This document shows, piece by piece, positions 33,851-41,676 of a DNA stretch of 64,000 bases; the stretch's first letter is position 1; each line of letters starts with the position of its first letter. The notes beneath the pieces are model-generated. The model was not told where the DNA came from and did not search any database. It worked only from the letters and a program-made list of their open reading frames with translations. Position numbers and translations under genes: made by a program. The DNA is taken from the NCBI GenBank assembly GCA_023229575.1, contig JALNYZ010000003.1, positions 124,001 to 188,000 on the forward strand, given 5' to 3'. The DNA is from Prolixibacteraceae bacterium (GTDB taxonomy: Bacteria > Bacteroidota > Bacteroidia > Bacteroidales > Prolixibacteraceae).

Positions 33851-34655
33851 CAATTTTACATTTATCAACGGGGAGTATGTTCCTTTTAACCAATCATTTG
33901 TTCATGTTTCGGATCTGATTATCCAGCGGGGATATGCTGTCTTTGATTTCTTCCTGGTAAGGGAGAAGGTTCCCCGTTTTTTGTCTTTTCATTTGGACCG
34001 GTTTATTCATTCGGCGGCTTTGCTGAATCTACATCTATCCTATTCCAAAGAGGAACTGTCTGAAATTGTGGCTCAATTGGCAGCAAAAAACGATATCCAA
34101 AATTCATCCGTAAAAATTATCCTTACAGGAGGATTTTCGACCGATGATTTTACACTGTCCCCGGATAAATCCACGTTGATCCTGATCAACAAACCCTTTG
34201 AAGTTAAATGGCCGGAGGCCTGGAAAAATGGTGCAACCCTGATCACCGCCAAATACCAGCGGGAGGTACCGGAGGCCAAAACGATCAACTACATCCGGTC
34301 TGTCAGTTTATCCCAAAAACTCGCTGAAAGCGGGGCTGCCGAAGTGTTGTATACCGACAGGAACTGGGTGCGTGAATGTTCGAGGAGCAATGTTTTTTAT
34401 GTGAAAGACAATTGTGTTTATACGCCCAAATCCAAAATGCTGGCAGGTGTAACAAGGAAAAGGATCTTACAATTAACCGGATATCAAATTCGGGTAATGG
34501 ACTTTAAAATTGGTGACTTATTGGCTGCTGATGAGGTGTTTATCACCAGCACAACGAAAGGTGTTTTGCCCATCGTAAAGATAGATTCCAAAATAATCTC
34601 CAATGGAAAGATTGGGGTTATTACGAATGGTATCAAAAAAGAGATCGAGCGGTAA
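33843..34655 (+). CDS. Class IV PLP-dependent aminotransferase
   Basis: A 270-residue fold-type IV PLP enzyme (BCAT / D-amino-acid aminotransferase / PabC superfamily). It has RGYAVFDFFLVREKVPRFLS at the start, the PLP-lysine region EAKTINYIRSVSLSQKLAES and WVRECSRSNVFYVKDNCVYT, and EVFITSTTKGVLPIVKID near the end. The usual E-x-x-x-x-N pattern is partly changed (E-C-S-R-S-N). Substrate cannot be fixed. Coupling to LhgO (8-nt overlap) hints at 2-oxoglutarate/glutamate as the amino donor pair. Confidence 0.88.
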   Translation: MDNNFTFINGEYVPFNQSFVHVSDLIIQRGYAVFDFFLVREKVPRFLSFHLDRFIHSAALLNLHLSYSKEELSEIVAQLAAKNDIQNSSVKIILTGGFSTDDFTLSPDKSTLILINKPFEVKWPEAWKNGATLITAKYQREVPEAKTINYIRSVSLSQKLAESGAAEVLYTDRNWVRECSRSNVFYVKDNCVYTPKSKMLAGVTRKRILQLTGYQIRVMDFKIGDLLAADEVFITSTTKGVLPIVKIDSKIISNGKIGVITNGIKKEIER

Positions 34656-34690
34656 TATTCTGAGACCCTCCTCTTACGGAACCCCATTTT

Positions 34691-34774
34691 TCACGCAAAA
34701 GTCGCAAAGAAAGACGCAAAGAGGTCATGATAGACCTTTGCGCTCTTTGCTTTTTCTTAGCGTTCTTTGCGTGG
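34691..34774. repeat. Long imperfect inverted repeat built of CGCAAAG units
   Basis: The arm CACGCAAAAGTCGCAAAGAA (from 34692), continuing through a second ACGCAAAGAGGTC, pairs imperfectly with GACCTTTGCGCTCTTTGC and then CGTTCTTTGCGTGG, ending at 34774. The loop is about 4 nt. This type of (CTTTGCG)-rich element is common in Bacteroidota intergenic DNA. Lying between convergent genes, it may also act as a bidirectional terminator. Confidence 0.6.
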
Positions 34775-34819
34775 AATTTTTATTCATTTACAGGTTTATT
34801 GATAAAAGATTTGGGATAT

Positions 34820-36379
34820 CTAAAGTTCTTTCTTCTCCTCCTTTTCAACTTTCGTATCTGCCACTCCGTTCACCTGGTGTGTGGAGAAGTTGGTCACATT
34901 TTTCAGGATAAACTGAGATGCGCCATCCCCTTTTTGGGCATCCACGTTGTAAAAATTGGCATCGTGAACATCGTCCAGCACGAAGGCCGGCCGCTCGTCC
35001 CTGTTCAGGTAACGCAAAACCACATCACTCACCCTAAGGTTTTTCACATACCTGAAATACATGCCATAGGCCGGAAGTGAATGCCAGCGGTACGGGTCGG
35101 GGTAGACATCGATATTTTGTGGGACCTCCTTGTCAATCGCCTCTTTCGATGCTCCCGCCCGAAAATAGATGCGGATATTGCTCAGGGTCAGATCTTCGAT
35201 GTAATGACCGGGAATTCCCATCACCATGCAGGCGCCCACTTCGGGGAATTTGGGACGGCCACCGACATCATAAACATTGATATTGCTAAGGGTAATGCGC
35301 CTGCAAACGCCTACCGGGGTTCCCTCGGGGCCGCGCATGCGGGCATTTAACCTGATAAAGAAGGGGGTATCGGTTACATCCCTCATGGTAATGTTGTCGA
35401 TCACCACATCTTCAATCAGACCGCCGTCGGCTGTTTCGATGCAAATGCCGCGCGAGTGTTCGAAGACGCAATTGGAAACGGCGATGTTTTTGAACCCACC
35501 GTTCGACTCGGTTCCCAGTTTCAAACGTCCTGTAATGCTGTGGTTCGCATTCGGGGCTTCGTCTTTAAAATCGGTTTTGAAAATTCCATCCATCAGGGTA
35601 CCATGGTCGTAGCCATAGACGTGGCAATTGGTGATGGTTACATTCTCGGTAGCCTTTGCATAGCCCAGACCGAACGAGGATTTAAGGCACAATCCGTCGT
35701 CGGTGGGGGAGTTGATGTTGCAATTGGAAACGCGCACATTTTTGCAGCAGTCGATATCAAACGCATCGCGATCGGCATCGGCGCGAACATTGTCGATGGT
35801 CAGGTTGTCTACCCCTGTTGCCAGGATGCAAAAATGACCACCATGAAGTATGGAGATGTCCTTGATTGTTACATTAAAGCAATTTATAAAGCCGATCGCC
35901 TTGTTTCCGGAGCCTTTGATATTGGGTTTGTCGAAGGTGTACAACCCTTTCCCCCAGATCATTCCCTGTCCTGTAATGGATATATCTCGCAGACTGTCGC
36001 CGTATATCAGGCTGTTTCTCCAGTAGCTGTGACCGAAGTCCTGAAATTTTTTGTACCAGGCATCTTCCTCAGGCAGGTCATATCCTACGCCGTTCACCTC
36101 CTGATCGCCTATCAAAACGGCTCCCTGATCGAGATGAAGGGTGATTTTGCTTTTCATCCGAATGGTGAAGGAGAGAAAATTCCCGGCAGGAAAGTAAACT
36201 GTTCCGCCTCCATTTTTCGCGGCTGCCGCAATTGCCGCATTGATCGCTTTTGTATTGTTGGTTTTGCCATCCCCTCTTGCCCCGAAATCAAGTACATTGT
36301 AAAACACCTCTTTCGCTGAGGCGGGAAATGCCAATAGAATTAGCAGCAAAGCAGTTAGTAGAAATTTTGAATTCATCAT
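34820..36379 (-). CDS. Glycoside hydrolase family 28 (polygalacturonase-like), secreted
   Basis: A 519-residue right-handed beta-helix enzyme with a signal peptide (about 1-22). The N-terminal pectate-lyase-like motif is NVLDFGARGDGKTNNTKAIN. Repeated coils follow, with the catalytic Asp region (ADRDAFDIDCCKNVRVSNCN; SPTDDGLCLKSS) and the substrate-binding R-x-K stretch (GRLKLGTESNGGFKNIAVSN). It hydrolyses alpha-galacturonic or related links in pectin. Long antisense frames over this gene reflect its base composition and are not genes. It stands alone rather than in a full polysaccharide locus. Confidence 0.9.
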   Translation of the reverse strand: MMNSKFLLTALLLILLAFPASAKEVFYNVLDFGARGDGKTNNTKAINAAIAAAAKNGGGTVYFPAGNFLSFTIRMKSKITLHLDQGAVLIGDQEVNGVGYDLPEEDAWYKKFQDFGHSYWRNSLIYGDSLRDISITGQGMIWGKGLYTFDKPNIKGSGNKAIGFINCFNVTIKDISILHGGHFCILATGVDNLTIDNVRADADRDAFDIDCCKNVRVSNCNINSPTDDGLCLKSSFGLGYAKATENVTITNCHVYGYDHGTLMDGIFKTDFKDEAPNANHSITGRLKLGTESNGGFKNIAVSNCVFEHSRGICIETADGGLIEDVVIDNITMRDVTDTPFFIRLNARMRGPEGTPVGVCRRITLSNINVYDVGGRPKFPEVGACMVMGIPGHYIEDLTLSNIRIYFRAGASKEAIDKEVPQNIDVYPDPYRWHSLPAYGMYFRYVKNLRVSDVVLRYLNRDERPAFVLDDVHDANFYNVDAQKGDGASQFILKNVTNFSTHQVNGVADTKVEKEEKKEL

Positions 36380-36507
36380 GTGTGATTATAGTTGTAGTAT
36401 CTCCTGTCAGGGATTAAGTTTAAAAATAGCACCATTCAGCCAATTTGCAATGATACTTATCAAAAGAATCACTACTATTATCAAAGTAATATTATCAGTT
36501 TACTCTC

Positions 36508-37857
36508 ATGAGAAATTATTTCTTAGTTTTCATTTTTTTCCTGCTAAGTGTTTCCTGTAGCAAGGCAGATAATCCGGTCAGAATAGCGCCGGCACAGTAT
36601 GGTACTCCATTTGCAGGTGTTCCCGACCCGCGTGATGCTGTAATTTACCAGGTTAATATGCGTGCTTTCAGCTCCACCCGTAATTTCCAGGGAGTGATCG
36701 ACCGTCTTGACTCGATCAAGGCCCTTGGTGTAAATGTTATTTATTTGATGCCGACTTATCCTGTTGGTGTATTGAAGGCGATCAATTCACTCTATTGTGT
36801 AAAAGATTATATGGCAGTTAATAGTGAATTTGGGACCCTGACTGATTTGAGGAAGCTGATTGATGGCGCGCATAGCCGGGGAATGGCCGTGATCATGGAT
36901 TGGGTGGCAAATCATACCTCCTGGGACAATGGTTGGATCAGAAATCACAAAGATTGGTACCAGCAGGATGCCGCTGGAAATATTAAAAGTCCTGTACTGG
37001 GATGGCTTGATGTAGCACAGCTAAATTTTACCAGCGCTGCCATGCGCAGTGAGATGATTGGGCTGATGAAATATTGGGTTTTTACGGCCAATTGCGACGG
37101 ATTCAGGTGCGATTATGCCGATGGACCCCCGGCGGATTTTTGGAAACAGGCAATTGATACGCTGAGAAATATCACAACCCATAAACTCCTGTTGATGGCT
37201 GAAGGAACCCGGAGCAATCATTTTGCATCCGGTTTCAATTACACCTTTGGATTCCCTTTTTACGATCAGATGAAAACTATTTTCAGTACTAATCAGCCTG
37301 TCACGAAAATTGACTACCTGAATGCTTCGGAATATACCGGAGCAGGGGAGGGGAATATGGTGGTAAGATACATTACCAACCATGATGTCAACAGCTCGGA
37401 TGGACCACCTATTGGGCTGTTTGGAGGAAGTTCCGGTTCAATGGCAACTTTTTTGGTGGCTGCGTATATGAAGGGAGTGCCAATGATATACAACGGACAG
37501 GAAGTGGGTACCAGCTATCCGCTCTCCATGATGAAATTGGGTCAAACAATCACCTGGAATCAAAATCAAATCATGGTAGAGGAGTACAAAAAGATCATCG
37601 CATTCAGAAACCATAACAGTGCGGTTCGAAGAGGGACGCTGGCTTCATACAGCAATTCAGATATATGCGCTTTTACCAAGACTGCAGGAGCCGAGAACGT
37701 ACTTGTGATTGTCAACTTACGAAACGCTACTGTCAATTATCCGTTGCCTGCTGCCATAGCAGGGGCAGTATGGAAAGACGCGTTTTCCGGAATTTCTGTC
37801 ACCTTAAAGTCACAACTTACTTTAGCTCCTTATTCCTACCTGGTAATGGAGCAGTGA
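36508..37857 (+). CDS. Alpha-amylase family (GH13) lipoprotein
   Basis: A 449-residue surface or periplasmic lipoprotein (lipobox SVSC at residues 14-17) with a GH13 barrel. The four conserved regions are visible: DWVANHTS (region I), GFRCDYADG with the nucleophile Asp (region II), MAEGT with the acid Glu (region III) and ITNHDVNSS with the stabilising Asp (region IV). It lacks the B-domain calcium insert of long amylases and ends in a short beta-sandwich. It acts on alpha-glucans and is probably a maltodextrin-type hydrolase. Confidence 0.9.
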   Translation: MRNYFLVFIFFLLSVSCSKADNPVRIAPAQYGTPFAGVPDPRDAVIYQVNMRAFSSTRNFQGVIDRLDSIKALGVNVIYLMPTYPVGVLKAINSLYCVKDYMAVNSEFGTLTDLRKLIDGAHSRGMAVIMDWVANHTSWDNGWIRNHKDWYQQDAAGNIKSPVLGWLDVAQLNFTSAAMRSEMIGLMKYWVFTANCDGFRCDYADGPPADFWKQAIDTLRNITTHKLLLMAEGTRSNHFASGFNYTFGFPFYDQMKTIFSTNQPVTKIDYLNASEYTGAGEGNMVVRYITNHDVNSSDGPPIGLFGGSSGSMATFLVAAYMKGVPMIYNGQEVGTSYPLSMMKLGQTITWNQNQIMVEEYKKIIAFRNHNSAVRRGTLASYSNSDICAFTKTAGAENVLVIVNLRNATVNYPLPAAIAGAVWKDAFSGISVTLKSQLTLAPYSYLVMEQ

Positions 37858-38005
37858 GCATGAAACTTGGCACACATTCCTACGCCGGGAATTTTGCCTA
37901 AGGTGAGACGAAATCAGGGCAAGGAGGCGCCTTTTTACAGCTACGGATAAGGATTGCATCAATAAAATTGTCGTAGAGTGAAATTTCTTTCAAAATATTT
38001 GGAAC

Positions 38006-38052
38006 TTAATGTTATTTATTTCTAACTTTGTGTTAGATTTATATAACATTAA
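38006..38052 (+). promoter_or_regulatory. Nested concentric operator over the promoter of the membrane-protein/XRE pair
   Basis: Two perfect dyads share one centre at 38029. The inner is TCTAAC (38021-38026)/GTTAGA (38032-38037) and the outer is TTAATGTTAT (38006-38015)/ATAACATTAA (38043-38052). The inner dyad contains the Bacteroidota -7 box TAACTTTG (38023-38030), with a TTTG (-33) at 37998-38001. Such placement would let a dimeric HTH protein, plausibly the XRE regulator at 38454, shut off its own operon. Confidence 0.65.
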
Positions 38053-38062
38053 TAATTCTACC

Positions 38063-38461
38063 ATGAAAAGAACAATCATTATTTTCATTGTATCAGCACT
38101 TGTATTGATTACGAGCGGTGTCTGGTATTTTAACTCAAAGGCGGTGAACAGTATCGCAGATTTATTGCCTTTCCTGATTTTGCTTTTGATTGTCGGCCTG
38201 GCTGTATACATCGGTTATAAACGACTGATGAGCGTTAAAAGAGGAGAACCAGCAGAAGATGAGTTATCTAAGAAAATTATGCTCAGGACCTCCTCCGTTT
38301 CCTATTTCCTATCAATTTACTTGTGGTTGGCCCTCATGTATTTCAGCGATAGAATAACTTGGGAAAATCACACACTGATTGGAGCAGGGATATTTGGAAT
38401 GGCGGTAATTTTTGCGCTTGCATGGCTTTTCTTTAATTTTTTGGGGGTTAGGAATGAATAA
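38063..38461 (+). CDS. Small membrane protein of an XRE-regulator pair
   Basis: A 132-residue protein with four hydrophobic helices (about 5-22, 30-50, 78-97, 103-125) and a charged loop RGEPAEDELSKKIMLRTSSV between them. ATG 38063 is preferred over the in-frame start at 38009, which would lie inside the operator. Its last 8 nt overlap the start of the XRE gene. Small membrane protein plus short XRE regulator pairs (DUF2178-like/YozG-like) are common, but their role is unknown. Confidence 0.75.
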   Translation: MKRTIIIFIVSALVLITSGVWYFNSKAVNSIADLLPFLILLLIVGLAVYIGYKRLMSVKRGEPAEDELSKKIMLRTSSVSYFLSIYLWLALMYFSDRITWENHTLIGAGIFGMAVIFALAWLFFNFLGVRNE

Positions 38462-38648
38462 TAAAATTAAAGAGTTCAGGGCCAGATATAACCTTACCCA
38501 GGACGATCTTGCCCGTAAAGTGAATGTACGGAGAGAAACGATCGTCTTTTTGGAAAAGAATAAATACAATCCTTCCCTTAAACTGGCCTATGATCTGGCC
38601 AGGGTCTTTTCAGTTGCCATAGAGGAGCTTTTCATTTTTGAAGATTAA
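38454..38648 (+). CDS. Short XRE/Cro-family HTH regulator (YozG-like)
   Basis: A 64-residue single-domain helix-turn-helix protein: IKEFRARYNLTQDDLARKVN, then RRETIVFLEKNKYNPSLKLA and YDLARVFSVAIEELFIFED. It matches the compact regulators that carry only the DNA-binding domain and end in an F-x-F/E tail. ATG 38454 overlaps the membrane-protein gene by 8 nt; an earlier frame opening at 38412 lies deeper inside that gene and is rejected. It is the likely binder of the nested palindrome at 38006-38052. Confidence 0.88.
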   Translation: MNNKIKEFRARYNLTQDDLARKVNVRRETIVFLEKNKYNPSLKLAYDLARVFSVAIEELFIFED

Positions 38649-38726
38649 AAATGGAAATGGCACATTAATCTTTCATTCAATGCATTAAAACACGTTTGAT
38701 TGATGAAATAGTTATTGCTCTATAGC

Positions 38727-38945
38727 TTAAAAGTGTGCCATAAAATCAATCTCAAGGAATCTTGTCACCTCTTTTTTCCATCGGTTCTCAACGAAGGCCA
38801 CATGATCGGGATGGTTGTTGTAGGTCTCATAGTCGGCGCGGTTGGCAAAGAACATCGAGAACCCAAAATGGTAATCGTTTTTAAGACGAACCTGATCCGG
38901 TACCCAATTTGTTGAAAAAATTACGTCTTTGCATTGTTTTTTGGT
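38727..38945 (-). pseudogene. Dabb (stress-responsive A/B barrel) domain gene lacking its N-terminus
   Basis: The minus-strand frame ending at TAA 38727-38729 encodes about 72 residues, including YHFGFSMFFANRADYETYNN, HPDHVAFVENRWKKEVTRFL and EIDFMAHF. The Y-x-x-H-P-x-H-x-x-F-V core and following strand are the second half of a Dabb domain. No start codon or first half (usual M-I-x-H-x-V-x-F-K) is present in frame upstream, where non-homologous sequence runs into the acpH stop. It is read as a 5'-truncated remnant. Confidence 0.6.
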
Positions 38946-39013
38946 TATAATCAGTTTGTATTCAAAGTTAAAACAAAAATTGTTGGGTGAATGGGCTATC
39001 TCCGGTAAAGGAA

Positions 39014-39628
39014 TTACCTGATGATTAGTTTTTCTGGTTTTGAAATAGACACAGAAAATTTACTTTCCACCCAGTCTGTCAATTCCACAAAAAAACGGCT
39101 GAAATGCATCTCAAATAGCTCATATTCCTGATGGAGCATGGCCATGGCATATTCGCTGTTGGAGGGTAGCGAAGTCCTTTTGGACATGATCTCTAAAACA
39201 TGGAACAGATTTTCTTTCTGTGCATAGGATTCGAGCCGTTTGTGCTGAATCAGAAAAGGTAAAAATTGCTTCACACGCAAGGGTAGCATCAGAAAATTGG
39301 ATATGAAGATGGAATGGGCATGGCGGGCAAACTGACGTAACGTGACTGTAGAGTAGTCGCCCCAGTTGGATGCCAGAAAATGATCAAAAAAAATATCCAC
39401 GATAACCCCGGAGAACCTGCCATAGCCGGGTTTCAGCAACTGCATGCAGGCTTTCACATCGGCATGGCTATCCGTAAATGAATCGATGCTCCTGTGAAGG
39501 CATATACCATAGGCCACCTTTTCGGGATAGTTCCGGTATTTGTTGCCTTTCACAAAATCCCCGATGAAGTTACCAAGCATAATTTTGTCAGAATCACCGG
39601 AAAGATAGAAATGAGCAAGAAAATTCAT
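39014..39628 (-). CDS. acpH: Acyl carrier protein phosphodiesterase (AcpH, DUF479)
   Basis: A 204-residue protein starting MNFLAHFYLSGDSDKIMLGN, with NFIGDFVKGN, LHRSIDSFTDSH and DIFFDHFLASNW. These are the conserved His/Asp motifs of the HD-like AcpH family. AcpH removes the 4'-phosphopantetheine arm from holo-ACP, giving apo-ACP. Length is normal for the family. It is transcribed alone on the minus strand. Confidence 0.9.
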   Translation of the reverse strand: MNFLAHFYLSGDSDKIMLGNFIGDFVKGNKYRNYPEKVAYGICLHRSIDSFTDSHADVKACMQLLKPGYGRFSGVIVDIFFDHFLASNWGDYSTVTLRQFARHAHSIFISNFLMLPLRVKQFLPFLIQHKRLESYAQKENLFHVLEIMSKRTSLPSNSEYAMAMLHQEYELFEMHFSRFFVELTDWVESKFSVSISKPEKLIIR

Positions 39629-39867
39629 ATTGCAAAATAGCTAAATCTTCAATAGACTTTGAGAAATCAGAGCACTTTATTTGCTTGAAACTACTTTCAG
39701 TCATTGAAACCCTACTCCAACTGAAACGTAATACTAACCATCCTGACTTGAGACAAAGGGGGTCCATGGTGAACAACCGGTCGCTTAATTTTGCCATGAA
39801 AGGAATAAGGGTCTTCGGATATTTCTCCGGATAACCAGGGAAAATCAATTTTTTAACAATTGTTTTT

Positions 39868-40224
39868 ATGAACGGATACGATGAAAACCGACGCAGGTTT
39901 TTAACCAAACTGGGACTGACACTGGGAGTTACCCTCACAGGAACTGTTGTGATGCAGGGAGCCAAAGCCGCCTCTACCAATGAATTGACCATCAGCGCTG
40001 ATCAACAGCTCTTCATGTCCAACTATGAAAGGTGGATGGATAATTTTATCGAGGTGATCAAAGTTCAGAAGAAGGAGCCACTCAACCTGGAAAACAACAA
40101 AAAGATCGTTGCGCTCTCTGATGAGGCAAAGCTCTTTCAAAAAGAGTTAATGGGATACATGGGTGATGAAAATTTTGCCCGCTATTACATGGTAGCGACA
40201 GAAAGAATGACCCTGGAAATTTAA
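39868..40224 (+). CDS. Small Tat-targeted hypothetical protein
   Basis: A 118-residue protein with a twin-arginine signal (NRRRFLTKLGLTLGVTLTGT, then an A-x-A-like site GAKA near residue 34). This predicts folded export through Tat. The mature part is about 84 residues, helical and charged (LFMSNYERWMDNFIEVIKVQ; EAKLFQKELMGYMGDENFAR). There is no cofactor motif and I do not recognise a family. Its stop overlaps the end of the convergent trhO by 4 nt. Confidence 0.65.
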   Translation: MNGYDENRRRFLTKLGLTLGVTLTGTVVMQGAKAASTNELTISADQQLFMSNYERWMDNFIEVIKVQKKEPLNLENNKKIVALSDEAKLFQKELMGYMGDENFARYYMVATERMTLEI

Positions 40225-41264
40225 GTTAAAGAATTGGAAATGTTGGCAAGGCGGAAACTTTTGCGATAGGCACTTTTGTTTCCAAATTTGTAGGCATGCT
40301 GTTTTCTAAGCAACAGTTTTTCTGCTTCAGAGCTGTTTTTCTGGTCACGACACCCGGCTGAACAACATTTTTCAAAATGTCTGGCACACTCCACGCATTG
40401 TAAAAACAGTAAATGGCACAGCTCATTTGCACAATTCGAATGTACATCACAAGGCTTTCCGCATTGATGGCAGCGCGCAATGACCTGCCCATCCACAGAT
40501 TCACCCATTCGTTCATCGAATACAAAATTCTTTCCCGTGAAATGCGACTCCAGATTTAGCTGCCTAATATTTCGGGCATATTCCAGGATCCCTCCGTGAA
40601 GCTGATTAACATCTTTAAAACCATGGTGTTTAAGATAGGCACTCGCTTTTTCGCATCGAATTCCTCCGGTGCAATAGAGCAATAATTTTGAATCCTTTTT
40701 GTCTTTCAAAAGGTCGGTAACCATTGTCAGTTCCTCGCGAAAGGTATCCGCCCCAGGACAGATCGCTCCCTTGAAACGGCCAATTTCCGATTCATAATGA
40801 TTTCTCATATCTACCACAATGTGTTCCCCTGTCCCGACCAGGTCATGAAACTCTTTTGCATCCAGATGCCGTCCTACATTGGTCACATCAAATGCCTGAT
40901 CGTCCAGTCCATCCGCAACAAGCTTCGCCTTCACTTTGATCGAAAGTTTGTAAAAAGATTTGCCATTGTCCTCGATGGCATATTTGATTGGAATCTGGTC
41001 GAAAATCGTATGATGGTTTAAAGATCCTAAAAAATCCTCCATCTTTCCTTCAGGGATACTCATTTGGGCATTGATCCCTTCCCTGGAAACATATATCCTT
41101 CCAAAGCAGTTCATTTCAGCCCATTCGCGATAGATTTGATCCCTGAATCCCTGCGGGTCATCAAGGATAAAATAGCGGTAAAAGGAGACCGTCTTCCTGA
41201 CAAACTTTTCAGACATCAGGTTTTCTATCAATATTTTTCGATCGGTTGTGTTATAGAGTGGCAT
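40221..41264 (-). CDS. trhO: tRNA uridine(34) hydroxylase TrhO (YceA-type rhodanese)
   Basis: A 347-residue protein. The N-terminal ferredoxin-like UPF0176 part (about 25-125, FYRYFILDDPQGFRDQIYRE; GRIYVSREGINAQMS) precedes a rhodanese domain (about 133-235) with catalytic Cys198 in LLYCTGGIRCEKASAYLKHH. A C-terminal Cys-rich tail follows (CHQCGKPCDVHSNCANELCH; CVECARHFEKCCSAGC). TrhO uses O2 to form 5-hydroxyuridine at the tRNA wobble position. Despite the rhodanese fold it is probably not part of the ECF sulfur cluster, since no TGTCAGG motif lies upstream. Confidence 0.92.
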   Translation of the reverse strand: MPLYNTTDRKILIENLMSEKFVRKTVSFYRYFILDDPQGFRDQIYREWAEMNCFGRIYVSREGINAQMSIPEGKMEDFLGSLNHHTIFDQIPIKYAIEDNGKSFYKLSIKVKAKLVADGLDDQAFDVTNVGRHLDAKEFHDLVGTGEHIVVDMRNHYESEIGRFKGAICPGADTFREELTMVTDLLKDKKDSKLLLYCTGGIRCEKASAYLKHHGFKDVNQLHGGILEYARNIRQLNLESHFTGKNFVFDERMGESVDGQVIARCHQCGKPCDVHSNCANELCHLLFLQCVECARHFEKCCSAGCRDQKNSSEAEKLLLRKQHAYKFGNKSAYRKSFRLANISNSLT

Positions 41265-41437
41265 ATTTTAAGTATTTACCATTAAATAATTTACTATTTA
41301 CTATTTGGTTAATTATTGAATATTAAGCCCTTGCAGAATATTGTTAAGACATTCAATCTTCAAAATACACAATAAATTTTTGAGGGGGCAATAATATCAT
41401 TTTCTGTTGATATTTGCTATTTTAATTAGGATTAAAT

Positions 41438-41605
41438 ATGAATAAATATCAAGAATTGGATATAGAAATCATCCATGAGACAAATGCTACAGTGTTTGGT
41501 TTGAATGCAGGCTCTTTCAATGCTAAAAAAAATGGAATTGTCCATATTTCTTCGTCGAATAATAAAAATATTAACATTAATTTAATATTTATAGCAAAAG
41601 TGTAG
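41438..41605 (+). CDS. Possible 55-aa ORF in the hppA leader
   Basis: An ATG frame of 55 codons in the 410-nt gap between trhO and hppA, ending at TAG 41603-41605. It has an unremarkable Asn-rich composition (NKYQELDIEIIHETNATVFG; SSSNNKNINI). There is no known motif. It could be a leader peptide or chance; the AT-rich surroundings make chance frames of this size fairly likely. Confidence 0.22.
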   Translation: MNKYQELDIEIIHETNATVFGLNAGSFNAKKNGIVHISSSNNKNININLIFIAKV

Positions 41606-41626
41606 TTATTTAAATATTTGGTTTTA

Positions 41627-41634
41627 TATATTTG
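41627..41634 (+). promoter_or_regulatory. Bacteroidota -7 box of hppA
   Basis: TATATTTG fits the consensus TAnnTTTG and lies 42 nt before ATG 41677. I could not find a clear -33 TTG at the expected spacing, so only the -7 element is reported. Confidence 0.45.
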
Positions 41635-41676
41635 CGTGCGTTAACCAAGCTATTGGTACTACCTAAAATCAATGAT

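Noticed and set aside
35456..36319. 287-codon plus-strand frame over the GH28 gene
   Set aside because: It is antisense to a clear beta-helix enzyme and its translation has no domain. It reflects codon bias of the real gene.
36405..36411. TGTCAGG upstream of the amylase gene as a sixth ECF promoter
   Set aside because: No CGAC box lies 14-15 nt downstream, so only half of the motif is present.
39629..39867. Coding frames on either strand between acpH and the Tat protein
   Set aside because: The 132-codon minus-strand frame runs into the Tat-protein gene antisense and has no domain. The plus-strand frame lacks a start and any recognisable motif.
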